Source: Filomicrobium sp. (GTDB taxonomy: Bacteria > Pseudomonadota > Alphaproteobacteria > Rhizobiales > Hyphomicrobiaceae). Taken from it: 57,211 nucleotides of DNA. The position numbers and the translations under genes were made by a program. Location of the stretch: positions 1-57,211 of the forward strand of contig JARFQY010000337.1 in the NCBI GenBank assembly GCA_029287535.1, read 5' to 3'. This document shows, one piece after another, positions 33,566 to 42,752 of the stretch. The first letter of the stretch is position 1. Every line of letters begins with the position of its first letter. The notes beneath the pieces were generated by a model. It was given only the letters and a program-made list of their open reading frames with translations, had not been told where the DNA came from and did not search any database.

Positions 33566-34096
33566 TTAGGAGCTTTTCGCGCGTTCGACGCCCTCAACAA
33601 TGCGCTGGCGGGCTTCTTCGGCATTGCCCCAGTGTCCGATCTTGACCCACTTTTCAGGCTCCAAGTCCTTGTAATGGTTAAAGAAATGCTCGATTTGGCT
33701 CATCGAGATATCCGGAAGATCGGTATAGTTTTGGATCTTGTCATAGCGCTTGGTCAACTTTGCGGTGGGCACAGCGATGATCTTTTCGTCACCGCCGCCA
33801 TCGTCTTCCATGACGAGGACGCCGACCGGCCGGCAATTGATGACCGCGCCCGGGAATATCGCTCGGGTATTACAGACCAGGACGTCGACCGGGTCACCGT
33901 CAGCGGACAGAGTGTGCGGGACAAAGCCGTAGTTTCCGGGGTAACGCATCGGTGTGTAAAGGAAGCGATCGACGAACAGGGTGCCGGCGTCTTTGTCCAT
34001 CTCGTATTTGATGGGCTCTCCGCCGACCGGGACCTCAATAATGACGTTGATGTCTTCCGGCGGGTTCTTGCCAATGGGGATCGCATCGATGCGCAT
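33566..34096 (-). CDS. ppa: Inorganic pyrophosphatase (family I)
   Basis: Hydrolyses pyrophosphate and drives biosynthetic reactions. It is 176 residues with the family I signature DGDPVDVLV, the N-terminal [18 protein letters not shown] and [11 protein letters not shown], and the C-terminal [17 protein letters not shown]. The ATG at 34096 has GGAG at eight bases. It is upstream of dapB, 39 bases apart, same strand. Confidence 0.97.
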   Translation of the reverse strand: MRIDAIPIGKNPPEDINVIIEVPVGGEPIKYEMDKDAGTLFVDRFLYTPMRYPGNYGFVPHTLSADGDPVDVLVCNTRAIFPGAVINCRPVGVLVMEDDGGGDEKIIAVPTAKLTKRYDKIQNYTDLPDISMSQIEHFFNHYKDLEPEKWVKIGHWGNAEEARQRIVEGVERAKSS

Positions 34097-34473
34097 TTTG
34101 GTTCTCCTGGGCTCGGCGGGCGACAGGTCTCGATGACGCTTCTGTAAGACCGTCGATGAGGGCCGCGCGAAATAGTGCTGCTGTTGGCGTCGTCAATCTT
34201 TCATACGCCGTGCGGTACCGGGAAACCAGATGCTAGAATTGGGCTTTTGGTGGCACGAGCAGAGTTAAGCACCGGATGACAACAAAGGACGGCGTTGCTG
34301 CACTGCGATCCCTCGTTGGACGGTTTCTCGTGTCGCTCACCTGTAACCTTGTTGGCTCTACACCGCCCAGGGCGCCGCCTCATAGAGATTGCCAATTATT
34401 GACTGTGAAGATAAGCATAAAGACGACACCGTTTCTTGCATCGAGATCGGATTGTTGCGTGGGAAGCATCATC
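34097..34473. other. Divergent region between ppa and the imelysin-like gene
   Basis: 377 bases with the promoters for ppa (minus) and the gene at 34474 (plus). The plus frame stays open from 34276, but that stretch lacks a ribosome site and would bury the signal peptide. I see no convincing Fur/Irr-type palindrome or terminator. Confidence 0.45.
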
Positions 34474-35580
34474 GTGAAACCGTCAAGACCGGGACCCGGT
34501 CGTGTGATCGTTGGAGCCGGGTATCGCGCGGCAATCGGGTTTGGGCCACTGATCGCCCTTCTACTGACCTTTCTTGCACAATCTGCAGCTGCCGGGAGTT
34601 TCGATCATGCCGGGCTTGCCCAGCGTGTTCTCGAAACAGAAATCGTACCCGCTCACCAAGAGTTTCTCGCAAACACGGGCGTCCTGCGCTCGCAGGTCGG
34701 TGATGTTTGCTCGGGGCGAACGAAGCTGGCTGATGCGAAGTTGAGGGATGCGTTTGCCCGTACCGTCGACAGCTGGGGCAGAGTGGAGGTTTACCGGTTC
34801 GGACCAATCGAACTCGAAGACCGCCGTTATCGCGTCTTGTTCTGGCCCGATCCCAGAAATGTTTCGCGGAGGGTTCTTCGCAAGTTGTTGTCCCAGGAAG
34901 AAGAGCTCGCCGATTGGGATGTCAGAAACGCAAGCGTTGCGGCGATAGGGTTGCGTGCGCTGGATGCCCTTCTGTTTTTGCCTGCGCGCCAAGAGGATCT
35001 TTCCGACGGGAAATCGGCGACTTGCAAGATCGTGGGTGCTGTTTCGCAAGACCTCGAGCTCATCGCTCGTGAAATGCTGCAGGGTTGGAATTCGGGCGGC
35101 TCGTATCGTCCCGTCTGGTTGACGCCGGGACCCGAAAACTCATCCTTCGTTTCGCCATCGGAAACGAGCTTCGCCCTGATCAAAAGCTATGAGATGTCGC
35201 TCCAAGCGTTGCTTCAGCAGCGCCTACCGCCGGAAAACGGGGGCAAGACGAAGTGGCGTGTTCTGCCGTCGAGCAGAACCTCAATGGTTCTGGTGCAAGC
35301 CAATCTTGAAGCGCTCGACGGATTACTTGACCAGGTTGGGCAAGGACCCTTATTCGCGCCGGACAAACGCGCGTTGTCCGTGTTGAAGATGGCGAGAACC
35401 GAACTTGGCTTTGCAATTAGGGCCATACGTGGAACTCAGAATCGGACTGTACAGGAAATCGAGGAACGGGCAGGGGCGATGCGCAGGCCGATTGAAAGCG
35501 CCTTGAAGCTTGGAGTTCAGGCGATCTCGGTTCTGTCCCAACAATCACCGCCAAGCTTTAACGCACTTGATGGTGACTGA
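34474..35580 (+). CDS. Imelysin-family periplasmic protein
   Basis: 368 residues from a GTG at 34474 (GGGAAG upstream), starting with a signal peptide ending at AQSAAA. The mature protein is helical and matches the imelysin/M75 pattern: a first helix IVPAHQEFLANTGVL, a WGRVEVYRFGPIE block, and the second bundle near LEALDGLLDQVGQG. The GxHxxE metal motif is replaced by GLRALDALLF. Imelysins are implicated in iron acquisition; this degenerate form probably binds a ligand without metallopeptidase activity. No partner cytochrome or DUF1513 gene is adjacent. Confidence 0.82.
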   Translation: MKPSRPGPGRVIVGAGYRAAIGFGPLIALLLTFLAQSAAAGSFDHAGLAQRVLETEIVPAHQEFLANTGVLRSQVGDVCSGRTKLADAKLRDAFARTVDSWGRVEVYRFGPIELEDRRYRVLFWPDPRNVSRRVLRKLLSQEEELADWDVRNASVAAIGLRALDALLFLPARQEDLSDGKSATCKIVGAVSQDLELIAREMLQGWNSGGSYRPVWLTPGPENSSFVSPSETSFALIKSYEMSLQALLQQRLPPENGGKTKWRVLPSSRTSMVLVQANLEALDGLLDQVGQGPLFAPDKRALSVLKMARTELGFAIRAIRGTQNRTVQEIEERAGAMRRPIESALKLGVQAISVLSQQSPPSFNALDGD

Positions 35581-35651
35581 CCGCGGCTGTTGCCTCCAGA
35601 CAAACAAACGACCCGCAGGTGACGTAGCCGCGGCCGGCAGGACGCGAAGCC

Positions 35652-36161
35652 TCAATCCCAGACATACCCGTGCTTCTCGAGCTTGGCGCCGAGGGACAAA
35701 TCGATTCGGCGAAGCTTCGCAACGCCGCCGCGGTGGCTGTAGAATTCGCGGGCTGCGACGTTGTCGCTCAAGACCCAGACCATGAGGCCCTTGAGACCGC
35801 GCTGATCAAGAGCGGCGCGGCAGGCTTCAAAAAGGTACTCGCCGAAGCCCAGCCCCTGATAAAGCGGAGAAAGGTAGAGTTCGTAAATCTCACCTTCTTG
35901 AGGTCCAGGATAGCGGGCGCGGCCAAAACTTGCGTAGCCTGCCGGTTGTCCCAAAACCTCGAGAATTAAGTAGGTGCCGCCGCGATAGATGGTCCGCGAC
36001 CACCAGCGCTCACCGCGGTGGGCCAGGGTCTTGGCAAGCTGGTCATAGGGAATGACGCCGGTGTAGGCCTGGCGCCAGGACGATTGAAAAATCTCCGCCA
36101 GCGCGGCGGCGTCGGAGACGGTCGCGGGGCGGACTGAAACCTGGCGATTGGCTTCCAGCAT
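35652..36161 (-). CDS. GNAT-family N-acetyltransferase
   Basis: 169 residues with the GNAT fold: VRPATVSDAAALAEIFQSSWRQAYTG at the start, the acetyl-CoA-binding region YLSPLYQGLGFGEYLFEACRAAL (Q/RxxGxG/A variant), and a C-terminal ARSFY-like NVAAREFYSHRGG. The substrate cannot be predicted. Located between a phasin and an imelysin-like gene, transcribed alone. Confidence 0.88.
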   Translation of the reverse strand: MLEANRQVSVRPATVSDAAALAEIFQSSWRQAYTGVIPYDQLAKTLAHRGERWWSRTIYRGGTYLILEVLGQPAGYASFGRARYPGPQEGEIYELYLSPLYQGLGFGEYLFEACRAALDQRGLKGLMVWVLSDNVAAREFYSHRGGVAKLRRIDLSLGAKLEKHGYVWD

Positions 36162-36239
36162 GTCGGCAGCCTAGCAGGCCGGGGACGAACAGGCCAGGAA
36201 ACAAGGCGGCGATGGGCCTAGGCGTGCGCTGATGGCCCA

Positions 36240-36274
36240 AAATGCAAATGGCGCGGGCTTTGTGGGCCCGCGCC
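36240..36274 (-). terminator. Terminator downstream of the phasin gene
   Basis: On the minus strand GGCGCGGGC and GCCCGCGCC (36250-36274) make a 9-pair stem with a 7-base loop, followed by ATTTGCATTTT. It is about 50 bases after the phasin stop. Confidence 0.65.
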
Positions 36275-36321
36275 TGTGACGGCTTCCAGCGTGCAGGTGC
36301 TAGAAGCTCCGTCATGTGAGG

Positions 36322-36771
36322 TTAGTTCTTGAACTGCTCGAAGTTCTTGGCGGATGCCGTGCTCATGGTCTCGAACGTCTGGCGAGCAACCTTCGAAGAA
36401 AGCTCAAAGAGCTCTTTGGTCTGGGCGCCGGCAACAGCAAACTGCTGCTGGAAGAAGTTGGCCTGCAGACGGGCTGCTTCAGGAAGCGTCTTCGCACGAG
36501 CGATCGATTCGGCGGCGTCGAAAGCAGCCTGGGCGTTGACAGTCGTGTTGTGCACCATCTTGTCGCCGATCGCCTTGGCACCAGCCTGGGCGGCGAGGAA
36601 GACTTCTTCAACAGCCTTGGCGCTGTCCTGAGCGACAACGTTCAACTTGGTGAACGCTTCACGGGACTTGTTGACGCCTTCTTCGGCGAATGCCTGGAGG
36701 TTTTCAGGAATGCGAGCTTCTTTGGCTGCGGCGAACATGTCGTGGGCTTGGCGGGTGAACTGTTCGTTCAT
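36322..36771 (-). CDS. Phasin-family protein
   Basis: 149 residues, almost entirely amphipathic helix, with the phasin_2 pattern: EQFTRQAHDMFAAAKEARIPENLQ, EEGVNKSREAFTKLN and NAQAAFDAAESIARAKTLPEAARLQ. Phasins coat polyhydroxyalkanoate granules. The ATG at 36771 has AAGGAG eight bases upstream, so the 14-residue extension to 36813 is probably untranslated. Upstream are two TGC-N3-GCA boxes, consistent with control by a PhaR-type repressor. No pha biosynthesis genes are in the window. Confidence 0.9.
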   Translation of the reverse strand: MNEQFTRQAHDMFAAAKEARIPENLQAFAEEGVNKSREAFTKLNVVAQDSAKAVEEVFLAAQAGAKAIGDKMVHNTTVNAQAAFDAAESIARAKTLPEAARLQANFFQQQFAVAGAQTKELFELSSKVARQTFETMSTASAKNFEQFKN

Positions 36772-36809
36772 TTGAGGGTGCTCCTTCATCGGGTGTGTTG
36801 GCGTGTTAC

Positions 36810-36821
36810 TCACGAATGTGA
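36810..36821. promoter_or_regulatory. Short palindrome in the phasin upstream region
   Basis: TCAC-GAAT-GTGA is a perfect inverted repeat about 39 bases before the phasin ATG. It may be a regulator half-site pair or a small 5' UTR hairpin; too short to decide. Confidence 0.3.
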
Positions 36822-36922
36822 ATCGTTTTGTTGGGTTCGGCTTGAAGCAGGTCCCGTGAAGTGCATGAACGAGTCGGCGGGTTCTGCGTATCCGATGATC
36901 GGCAATATAGTGCGATTGATTG

Positions 36923-36936
36923 TGCAGCGCAACAAA
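36923..36936. promoter_or_regulatory. PhaR-like box 1 upstream of the phasin
   Basis: TGCAGCGCAACAAA. The TGC-N3-GCA core matches the TGC-rich palindromes described for PhaR, the regulator that releases phasin genes when PHA accumulates. The same 14-base pattern recurs at 37037. Confidence 0.45.
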
Positions 36937-37036
36937 GAACTGCTTCAGAGAACGCTAGACCTTGGTCCATAAGGCGTTTTCGATTGCTTCGTGCACGCCT
37001 TCCAAGCCCAGATCTCACGGTCGTTTCAGCGTACGT

Positions 37037-37050
37037 TGCGATGCAACAAA
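37037..37050. promoter_or_regulatory. PhaR-like box 2 upstream of the phasin
   Basis: TGCGATGCAACAAA, identical to box 1 except in the three spacer bases, and part of a perfect GTTGC-GAT-GCAAC palindrome (37035-37047). It is about 265 bases from the phasin start, near the end of the adjacent minus-strand helicase gene. Confidence 0.4.
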
Positions 37051-37111
37051 ATTATGCTGATAATTGGTTCGCAGATGCAGAAAATTGTATTTGGAGTCAG
37101 GGGTTTGCGGG

Positions 37112-38422
37112 TCAATTTACAGAATGGAAGGTGTCTCGATACGCGAGCGCCGAGCGGTCAAACAGTATGTCATGTGGTCGCAGGGGCCGGGCCAGCGCCA
37201 GGCCTTCCAAGGACCGGCACCGCGACAAAGCGACATAGGCCTGGCCATGAGCAAATGTCCCGCGACCGAGGTCGATGTAGGCCCGGTCGAGGGTGAGGCC
37301 TTGCGACTTGTGTATCGTCAGCGCCCAGGCAAGTCGCAGCGGGAACTGAGTAAAGGTGCCAGAAATCGTTTCAACGACCTTTTCGGTAGATTTGTCATAG
37401 GCATAGCGGCGCTGCTCCCAGGCCACGGGCTCAATTTCGTACTCTCGGCCGGAGATATCGATCCAGACGCGGTCTTCAGTCAGGCGTGATACGCTGGCAA
37501 TGCTGCCATTGACCCAGCGCCGATCAGGGTCGTTGCGAAGCATGATCACTTTGGCGCCTGTCTTGAGGACCAACGTTGTATCGGTGGGCTGGGCGCTCTG
37601 GTTGAATTCGCCGGTGAGATTGGCCTGGTAGGCGCGCGGCTCTGCTTCCAGGGCGTCGAGGTAGGCGAAGTTGATGCGCTGTGCCGCTGCATTCGTTGGA
37701 GTCAGGATCACGTAAGGATTGCCTTCACTGAGCGTCCTGATGGGCGAAACGCGCTGGTTGAGCTGTTCGAGGTCGGACTCATCAGCATCGCCCTCACGAA
37801 TGCGGTTGAGGACGTTGATCAGGTCTTCATCGGATTGCCGAAAAACCTGGTTGAGTTCAATCAACGCGGTGCCCGGGCCTTCGCTCAGCGATGAAACTGA
37901 AAAGAAGAAGGGGCCACCGTGTGTGGACTCCAGGTGCTCGGCGACTTCTGCTTCCTGGACCACGGGTGGAAGCTGGTGAAGGTCACCGAACAAGATCAGC
38001 CGGCAGCCGCCGAAGGGCTCGCGGGCGCGGCCGCGATTGAGGCGCAGTGACTGGTCGATCGCCCACATCAGATCCGATCGCACCATGGAAACTTCATCGA
38101 TGATGATAAATTCCAAGCGCCGCATCACGCGGCCATTGCGGCTGCGCTTAATGTCTTCCGGGCGGATCAGACGCGGCGGCAGGCCAAAGAACGAGTGAAT
38201 TGTCTGACCGCCGATGTTGACGGCCGCAAGCCCCGTCGGAGCGAGAATGACCATCTCGTTGGGGAGCATGTCGCGGATCGCTCGCAACAGTGTCGACTTG
38301 CCCGTGCCGGCGCGCCCAGTGACGAACAAGTGGCCATCGTCGTTCTCGATGAAATCGAGTGCGGCCTGATATTCGTCCGTGGGGGTGAGGCCTTGCGGCA
38401 ATAAAGTGGCTAAGTCCATCAT
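37112..38422 (-). CDS. PIF1-like / RecD-type superfamily 1B helicase
   Basis: 436 residues. Walker A GRAGTGKST is at 36-44, motif II is IIIDEVSM, motif III GDLHQLPPV, and the C-terminal UvrD-like half has TIHKSQGLTLD and VALSRCRSLEGL (motif VI). This is the compact bacterial PIF1-like layout: 5'-3' DNA unwinding is expected, with possible roles in recombination, R-loops or replication past structures. No extra nuclease or HRDC domain is visible. It is divergent from the RyR-domain gene. Confidence 0.9.
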   Translation of the reverse strand: MMDLATLLPQGLTPTDEYQAALDFIENDDGHLFVTGRAGTGKSTLLRAIRDMLPNEMVILAPTGLAAVNIGGQTIHSFFGLPPRLIRPEDIKRSRNGRVMRRLEFIIIDEVSMVRSDLMWAIDQSLRLNRGRAREPFGGCRLILFGDLHQLPPVVQEAEVAEHLESTHGGPFFFSVSSLSEGPGTALIELNQVFRQSDEDLINVLNRIREGDADESDLEQLNQRVSPIRTLSEGNPYVILTPTNAAAQRINFAYLDALEAEPRAYQANLTGEFNQSAQPTDTTLVLKTGAKVIMLRNDPDRRWVNGSIASVSRLTEDRVWIDISGREYEIEPVAWEQRRYAYDKSTEKVVETISGTFTQFPLRLAWALTIHKSQGLTLDRAYIDLGRGTFAHGQAYVALSRCRSLEGLALARPLRPHDILFDRSALAYRDTFHSVN

Positions 38423-38597
38423 GAAAACCGACTATTGGTGTTCGCGGGACGTGTCAAAGCCGGTATCGCGCTGTCAACAAGAGCCTCTCTCGATTTTCCA
38501 AGAAACCGATCCGTGTACGCTGCGGCCTTGCTCCGGTCGCCTCAATGCGTTCTTGTTGGGCATTCTACACATTTGACGAGCGCAGGAAGGGATGCAC

Positions 38598-38885
38598 ATG
38601 GCCGGTTACATACCGCGGCCGATCGATACCCGCGACGTGGAACTTGGGTCCGACTTGTTGGATCTGACGGAGAAGCTGGCGGAAAACGCCCACGATAACT
38701 GGGCTCAGATGCGGTTCGAGGATGGCTGGAGCCTCGGTTCCAAGCGTGATGACGACGCAAAGCGGCATCCCAATCTCGTGCCCTATAGCGAATTGTCAGA
38801 GGCGGACAAGGACCTCGACCGGGGTACCGCGATGGAGAGTCTCAAGGCCGTGCTGGCGCTGGGATATGAGATCACGAAGCGCTGA
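38598..38885 (+). CDS. RyR-domain small protein
   Basis: 95 residues made of a single RyR (ryanodine receptor) repeat: YIPRPIDTRDVELGSDLLDL, LAENAHDNWAQMRFEDGW, HPNLVPYSELSEADKDLDR and a final LKAVLALGYEI. Bacterial RyR domains have been proposed as ligand-sensing modules. The ATG at 38598 is seven bases after AGGAAGG. It is divergent from the PIF1-like helicase and convergent with typA. Function unknown; a sensing role is inference. Confidence 0.85.
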   Translation: MAGYIPRPIDTRDVELGSDLLDLTEKLAENAHDNWAQMRFEDGWSLGSKRDDDAKRHPNLVPYSELSEADKDLDRGTAMESLKAVLALGYEITKR

Positions 38886-38896
38886 GGCGCCCTCGT

Positions 38897-40729
38897 CTAG
38901 GCGACCTTGCTTTCAGCCTCGCGCTTGCGCTCCTGCTTCTTGCGTTCATTGGGGTCGAGCCAACGCTTGCGCATGCGAATGCTTGCCGGCGTTATTTCCA
39001 CCAGCTCGTCATCCTCGATGTAGCTCAGTGCGGCTTCCAGAGACAGCTTCATGGGCGGGGAAAGAGTCAGTGCTTCGTCTTTGCCGGAGGCGCGAACATT
39101 GGTGAGCTTCTTGGCCTCGATAACGTTGACGATGAGATCATTCTCGCGGGTGTGCTGACCAACGATCATCCCTTCATAGACCCGGGTCTGCGGGGTAATG
39201 AGCGACGGACCGCGGTCCTGCAGGTGGAACAGGGAGTAAGCGGTGGCTTCGCCGGTTCCCTTTGAGACCAGAACCCCGGTCCGGCGGCCCGGTATTTCGC
39301 CTTTGAACGGTGCGTATTCGTGAAAGAGACGATTCATCACGGCCGTGCCGCGAGTGTCGGACAGCAGCTCGGACTGGTAGCCTAGAAGACCGCGGGTCGG
39401 AACGTAAAAGACGAGACGCGTCCGGCCGCCGCCCGACGGCTTCATCTCGATCATATCGCCTCTGCGTTCCGAGAGCTTCTGGACAACGACGCCGGAATGC
39501 TCGTCGTCGACGTCGACAATGACCTCTTCAATGGGTTCCAGGCGCTGGCCGGTTTCATCGTCATTCTTGAACACCACGCGGGGACGGGAAACGGTCAGCT
39601 CAAAGCCCTCACGGCGCATGTTCTCGATCAAAATCGCGAGCTGAAGCTCGCCGCGACCTGAAACGAGGAAAGCATCCTTGTCATCGGATTCGGCAATGCG
39701 GATGGCGATATTGCGCTCGGCTTCGCGCAGCAGGCGGTCACGAATGACGCGGCTTTGCACCTTGTCGCCGTCCTGACCGGAAAAGGGGCCGTCGTTGATG
39801 CGAAACGTCATCGACAGCGTCGGCGGGTCGATGGGCTGGGAAAGGATCGGGGTGTCGATCGACGGATCGCACAGCGTGTCGGCGACGGTTGCCTCACTCA
39901 TGCCGGCCAGAGCGACAATGTCCCCGGCTTCTCCGGCGTCGATTGCTGTCCGCTCAAGGCCGCGGAAGGCGAGCACCTTCGAGACGCGGAAGTTCTCGAC
40001 GAGCTCGCCGTTACGGTTCATTGCCTTGACGGTCATGTTGGGCTTCACCGCACCCGATGTGATGCGGCCGGTCAGGATACGGCCGAGGAATGCATCCGCC
40101 TCCAGTGTGGTGGCGATCATCCGGAACGGTCCTTCATGCACGGTCGGCGCCGGTACGTGCGATAAAATGAGGTCGAACATGGCTGATAGGCCTTCTTGCG
40201 GGCCCTCAGGCTCCGTAGCCATCCAACCATTGCGTCCAGAACCGTAGAGAACTGGAAAGTCGAGCTGTTCGTCATCGGCGCCGCAGTTGGCGAACAGGTC
40301 GAAGATCTCGTCCAGGACGTCGTTGTGGCGCTCATCCGGCCGGTCGATCTTGTTTATCGCCACGATCGGCCGCAGGCCCTGCGCCAATGCCTTGGTGACG
40401 ACGAACTTGGTTTGCGGAAGCGGGCCCTCGGATGCGTCGACCAAGACGATGCAGCCATCCACCATATTGAGAATGCGTTCGACCTCGCCGCCGAAATCGG
40501 CGTGACCTGGTGTGTCGACGATGTTGATGCGGGTGTCCTTCCAAACCAAGCTGGTGCACTTGGCGAGGATGGTGATGCCCCGTTCGCGCTCAATGTCGTT
40601 GGAATCCATAGCCCGTTCGGCGACCCGCTGGTTTTCGCGGAAGGCGCCCGACTGCTTCAAGAGCTCGTCGACGAGTGTCGTCTTACCGTGGTCGACGTGA
40701 GCGATGATTGCGACGTTGCGAAGGTTCAT
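38897..40729 (-). CDS. typA: Translational GTPase TypA/BipA
   Basis: A ribosome-associated GTPase involved in 50S assembly and stress adaptation. It is 610 residues, the normal length: G domain with [14 protein letters not shown] (about 11-24), [16 protein letters not shown] and NKIDRPD, then domains II, III, V and the BipA-specific C-terminal domain ([32 protein letters not shown]). The C-terminus is strongly charged ([17 protein letters not shown]). Monocistronic. Confidence 0.97.
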   Translation of the reverse strand: MNLRNVAIIAHVDHGKTTLVDELLKQSGAFRENQRVAERAMDSNDIERERGITILAKCTSLVWKDTRINIVDTPGHADFGGEVERILNMVDGCIVLVDASEGPLPQTKFVVTKALAQGLRPIVAINKIDRPDERHNDVLDEIFDLFANCGADDEQLDFPVLYGSGRNGWMATEPEGPQEGLSAMFDLILSHVPAPTVHEGPFRMIATTLEADAFLGRILTGRITSGAVKPNMTVKAMNRNGELVENFRVSKVLAFRGLERTAIDAGEAGDIVALAGMSEATVADTLCDPSIDTPILSQPIDPPTLSMTFRINDGPFSGQDGDKVQSRVIRDRLLREAERNIAIRIAESDDKDAFLVSGRGELQLAILIENMRREGFELTVSRPRVVFKNDDETGQRLEPIEEVIVDVDDEHSGVVVQKLSERRGDMIEMKPSGGGRTRLVFYVPTRGLLGYQSELLSDTRGTAVMNRLFHEYAPFKGEIPGRRTGVLVSKGTGEATAYSLFHLQDRGPSLITPQTRVYEGMIVGQHTRENDLIVNVIEAKKLTNVRASGKDEALTLSPPMKLSLEAALSYIEDDELVEITPASIRMRKRWLDPNERKKQERKREAESKVA

Positions 40730-40894
40730 CGGTGTTCCGGGTGCTGAGGGCCCTGCTGTGGGTCCTGTTTAAGTGGCGCGCGTGTTTCTGCGTGGCCGGG
40801 TCTGTTTCGGGCACGTCCGCCGTTTCGTTCAGGTCTTCAAGAAATTCCCCTGCCGCCTAGCACATCAGCCCTGCGACCGCCAGTGGGGCCTTCG

Positions 40895-40910
40895 AACCCG
40901 AATTCGGGTT
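40895..40910. promoter_or_regulatory. Perfect 16-base palindrome between the DUF1178 gene and typA
   Basis: AACCCGAATTCGGGTT. It lies 13 bases past the DUF1178 stop and 166 bases upstream of typA, so it may be a 3' hairpin of the former or an operator of the latter. No T run follows. Confidence 0.35.
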
Positions 40911-40922
40911 ACGTTCCCGTCA

Positions 40923-41432
40923 TTAATTGTGATCATCAGGCAGGCGGGGCAACGGAGTAACGGCGACGCCCTCCTCCTGCAGCTCCTCAACCTCCTGTGC
41001 CGTAGCTTCCCCGCGAATGCCGCGAGGTTCGGCCTCTTCGTAGTGAATCTTGCGTGCCTCCTCGGCAAAGCGTTTGCCGACGTCCTCGGTGGTCGCTTCC
41101 ACATGCTGGCGCAATTGGCGTAGGAGTTCGCCGATCTTGGCGTGTGCGGGGTCGGAGGACACCGGAGTGTATGTGTCGGACCCGCCGGTGCCAGCAGCAG
41201 CAGAGGGACCGGACGGTTCGGGTGCCGCGGCGACATCGGTAGGTGGCTGTGGCCGTGAGCGGCCCTTATGGGTCACGACACTTGGGGCCATCAGCGCCTT
41301 GTCGACCTGGCTTGTCTCGCAAACCGGACAACGGAGTAGCTCGGCCGTTCTTTGTTCTTCATATGTGGCGCTGCAATTGAACCAGGCCTCGAATTCGTGC
41401 GCGTTGGTGCAGCGCAGGGCGTACTTGATCAT
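40923..41432 (-). CDS. DUF1178-family protein
   Basis: 169 residues. The conserved N-terminal part MIKYALRCTNAHEFEAWF carries a Cys/His pair, followed by CPVCETSQVDKALMAPSV; the cysteines look like a small zinc ribbon. The middle is Pro/Ala-rich and the C-terminal third helical (AKIGELLRQLRQHVEATTEDVGKRFAEEARKIHY). Function unknown. The ATG overlaps the stop of the nitrilase-family gene upstream (ATGA), so the two are translationally coupled, an arrangement common in alphaproteobacteria. Confidence 0.92.
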   Translation of the reverse strand: MIKYALRCTNAHEFEAWFNCSATYEEQRTAELLRCPVCETSQVDKALMAPSVVTHKGRSRPQPPTDVAAAPEPSGPSAAAGTGGSDTYTPVSSDPAHAKIGELLRQLRQHVEATTEDVGKRFAEEARKIHYEEAEPRGIRGEATAQEVEELQEEGVAVTPLPRLPDDHN

Positions 41433-42304
41433 TCCCTTGCTCCCGAGGTGAGCGCCATATTCTCCCTGACAAGGGTGAATTCTTCGTTGGCGCGGAGCGA
41501 GGGAACGCGGCTGCGCACTTCATCCACGCGAGCAAGATCGATGTCGGCGGCAATCACGCTGGGTCCGACGTCGGCTTCCGCCAGAACCTCGCCCCAGGGC
41601 GATACGATGAGGCTGTGCCCGTAAGTCTTGCGGCCGTGTTCATGAAGCCCCCCCTGAGCGGCGGCAAACACGTAGCATTGAGTTTCGATGGCACGGGCGC
41701 GCAGGAGAACATGCCAGTGGGCTTGCCCGGTCGGGCGCGTGAAGGCGGCCGGAACGGCGATCATCTTTGCGCCAGCAAGCGCAAGAGCCCTGAAGAGGTA
41801 TGGAAAGCGAAGGTCATAGCAGATGGTCAGGCCAAGACCGCCCCAGGGCGTTTCGGCGACGACCGCCTCTCGTCCAGCGTCGTAATTACGGCTTTCCGAA
41901 TAAACCTCCCCGTTGGCAAGCGAAACGTCGAACATGTGAATCTTGTCGTAGCGCGCCGCGATGCGCCCCCCCGGCGTGAGGAGATAGGAACGATTGACAA
42001 GCTTGTCGGGGGTGTGGCGGATGGCCAAAGAGCCAACGTGGAGCCATATGGACAATTCGCTTGCGAGTGCCTGCAGCTGCGCAAGTGCCTGATTTTCGCT
42101 TTCCGGCTCGGCGGCAGCAAACAATGCGTCACGGTCAACTTCCATGACGTTGGTGACCTCGGGCGTCTGGACGTATTGCGCACCGTCAGCGGCCGCCCGC
42201 CGGATGAGTTCACTGGCGACGGAGACGTTCTTGGTCGGGTTGCGGCCTGAGCAAAGCTGCACGAGGGCAACGCGAAGCGTTTCTTGTTCTGGCGGTGGCG
42301 TCAT
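41429..42304 (-). CDS. Carbon-nitrogen hydrolase (nitrilase superfamily, Nit1/Nit2 type)
   Basis: A 291-residue amidase of the CN-hydrolase fold. The Glu-Lys-Cys triad is visible: TPEVTNVM (Glu), RYDKIHMFDV (Lys), and TICYDLRFPYLFRALA (Cys). The motifs best fit the Nit1/omega-amidase-like group, which repairs deaminated glutathione in other organisms; its neighbour grxC is a glutathione-linked protein, but the substrate is inference. Confidence 0.92.
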   Translation of the reverse strand: MTPPPEQETLRVALVQLCSGRNPTKNVSVASELIRRAAADGAQYVQTPEVTNVMEVDRDALFAAAEPESENQALAQLQALASELSIWLHVGSLAIRHTPDKLVNRSYLLTPGGRIAARYDKIHMFDVSLANGEVYSESRNYDAGREAVVAETPWGGLGLTICYDLRFPYLFRALALAGAKMIAVPAAFTRPTGQAHWHVLLRARAIETQCYVFAAAQGGLHEHGRKTYGHSLIVSPWGEVLAEADVGPSVIAADIDLARVDEVRSRVPSLRANEEFTLVRENMALTSGARE

Positions 42305-42339
42305 TATGTGCGGTATTCCACTTTCAAGGTCATTTGTGA

Positions 42340-42636
42340 CTAAACCGCGCTGCGAAGAAGCTCGTCAAGCCGACCAAGGTTTTCGAGTTCGAACAGTTCG
42401 TCGCAGCCGCCAACGTGGAGTGCTCCAATGAAGATCTGGGGCACCGTGTGGCGACCGCCGGCGCGCTCGCGCATAAGCGCACGCTCATTCGGCCGCAAAG
42501 TGACGTCGATCTCCCGATAACCGATGCCCTTGCGCTTCAACAGATGTTTGGCGCGGTGACAGAAAGGGCAAAGCAACGTCGTATAAATCGTAACGGCGGG
42601 GGTGCTCGGGTCGCCAGTCCCTTCGGTCTCGCTCAT
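42340..42636 (-). CDS. grxC: Glutaredoxin 3
   Basis: 98 residues: dithiol glutaredoxin with the CPFC active site in VTIYTTLLCPFCHRAKHLL (residues 15-33), the TVPQIFIG cis-proline loop and GGCDEL glutathione-binding motif near the C-terminus. It reduces disulfides and mixed glutathione disulfides in the cytoplasm. Located between comF and the nitrilase-family gene on the same strand. Confidence 0.96.
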   Translation of the reverse strand: MSETEGTGDPSTPAVTIYTTLLCPFCHRAKHLLKRKGIGYREIDVTLRPNERALMRERAGGRHTVPQIFIGALHVGGCDELFELENLGRLDELLRSAV

Positions 42637-42752
42637 GTCAATTCCAGGTCTATCATGTCCCTTAAATGGGATCGATCCGCGCGTCGCAAAAGTGTTAGCT
42701 CACGTCGGCGCGGGGCGTTCGAAATTTCTTGCTTGGCGCTTGGTTCGCAATG

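Noticed and set aside
34240-34262. TGGCACGAGCAGAG considered as a second sigma-54 promoter
   Set aside because: No TTGC-like -12 element at the required spacing.
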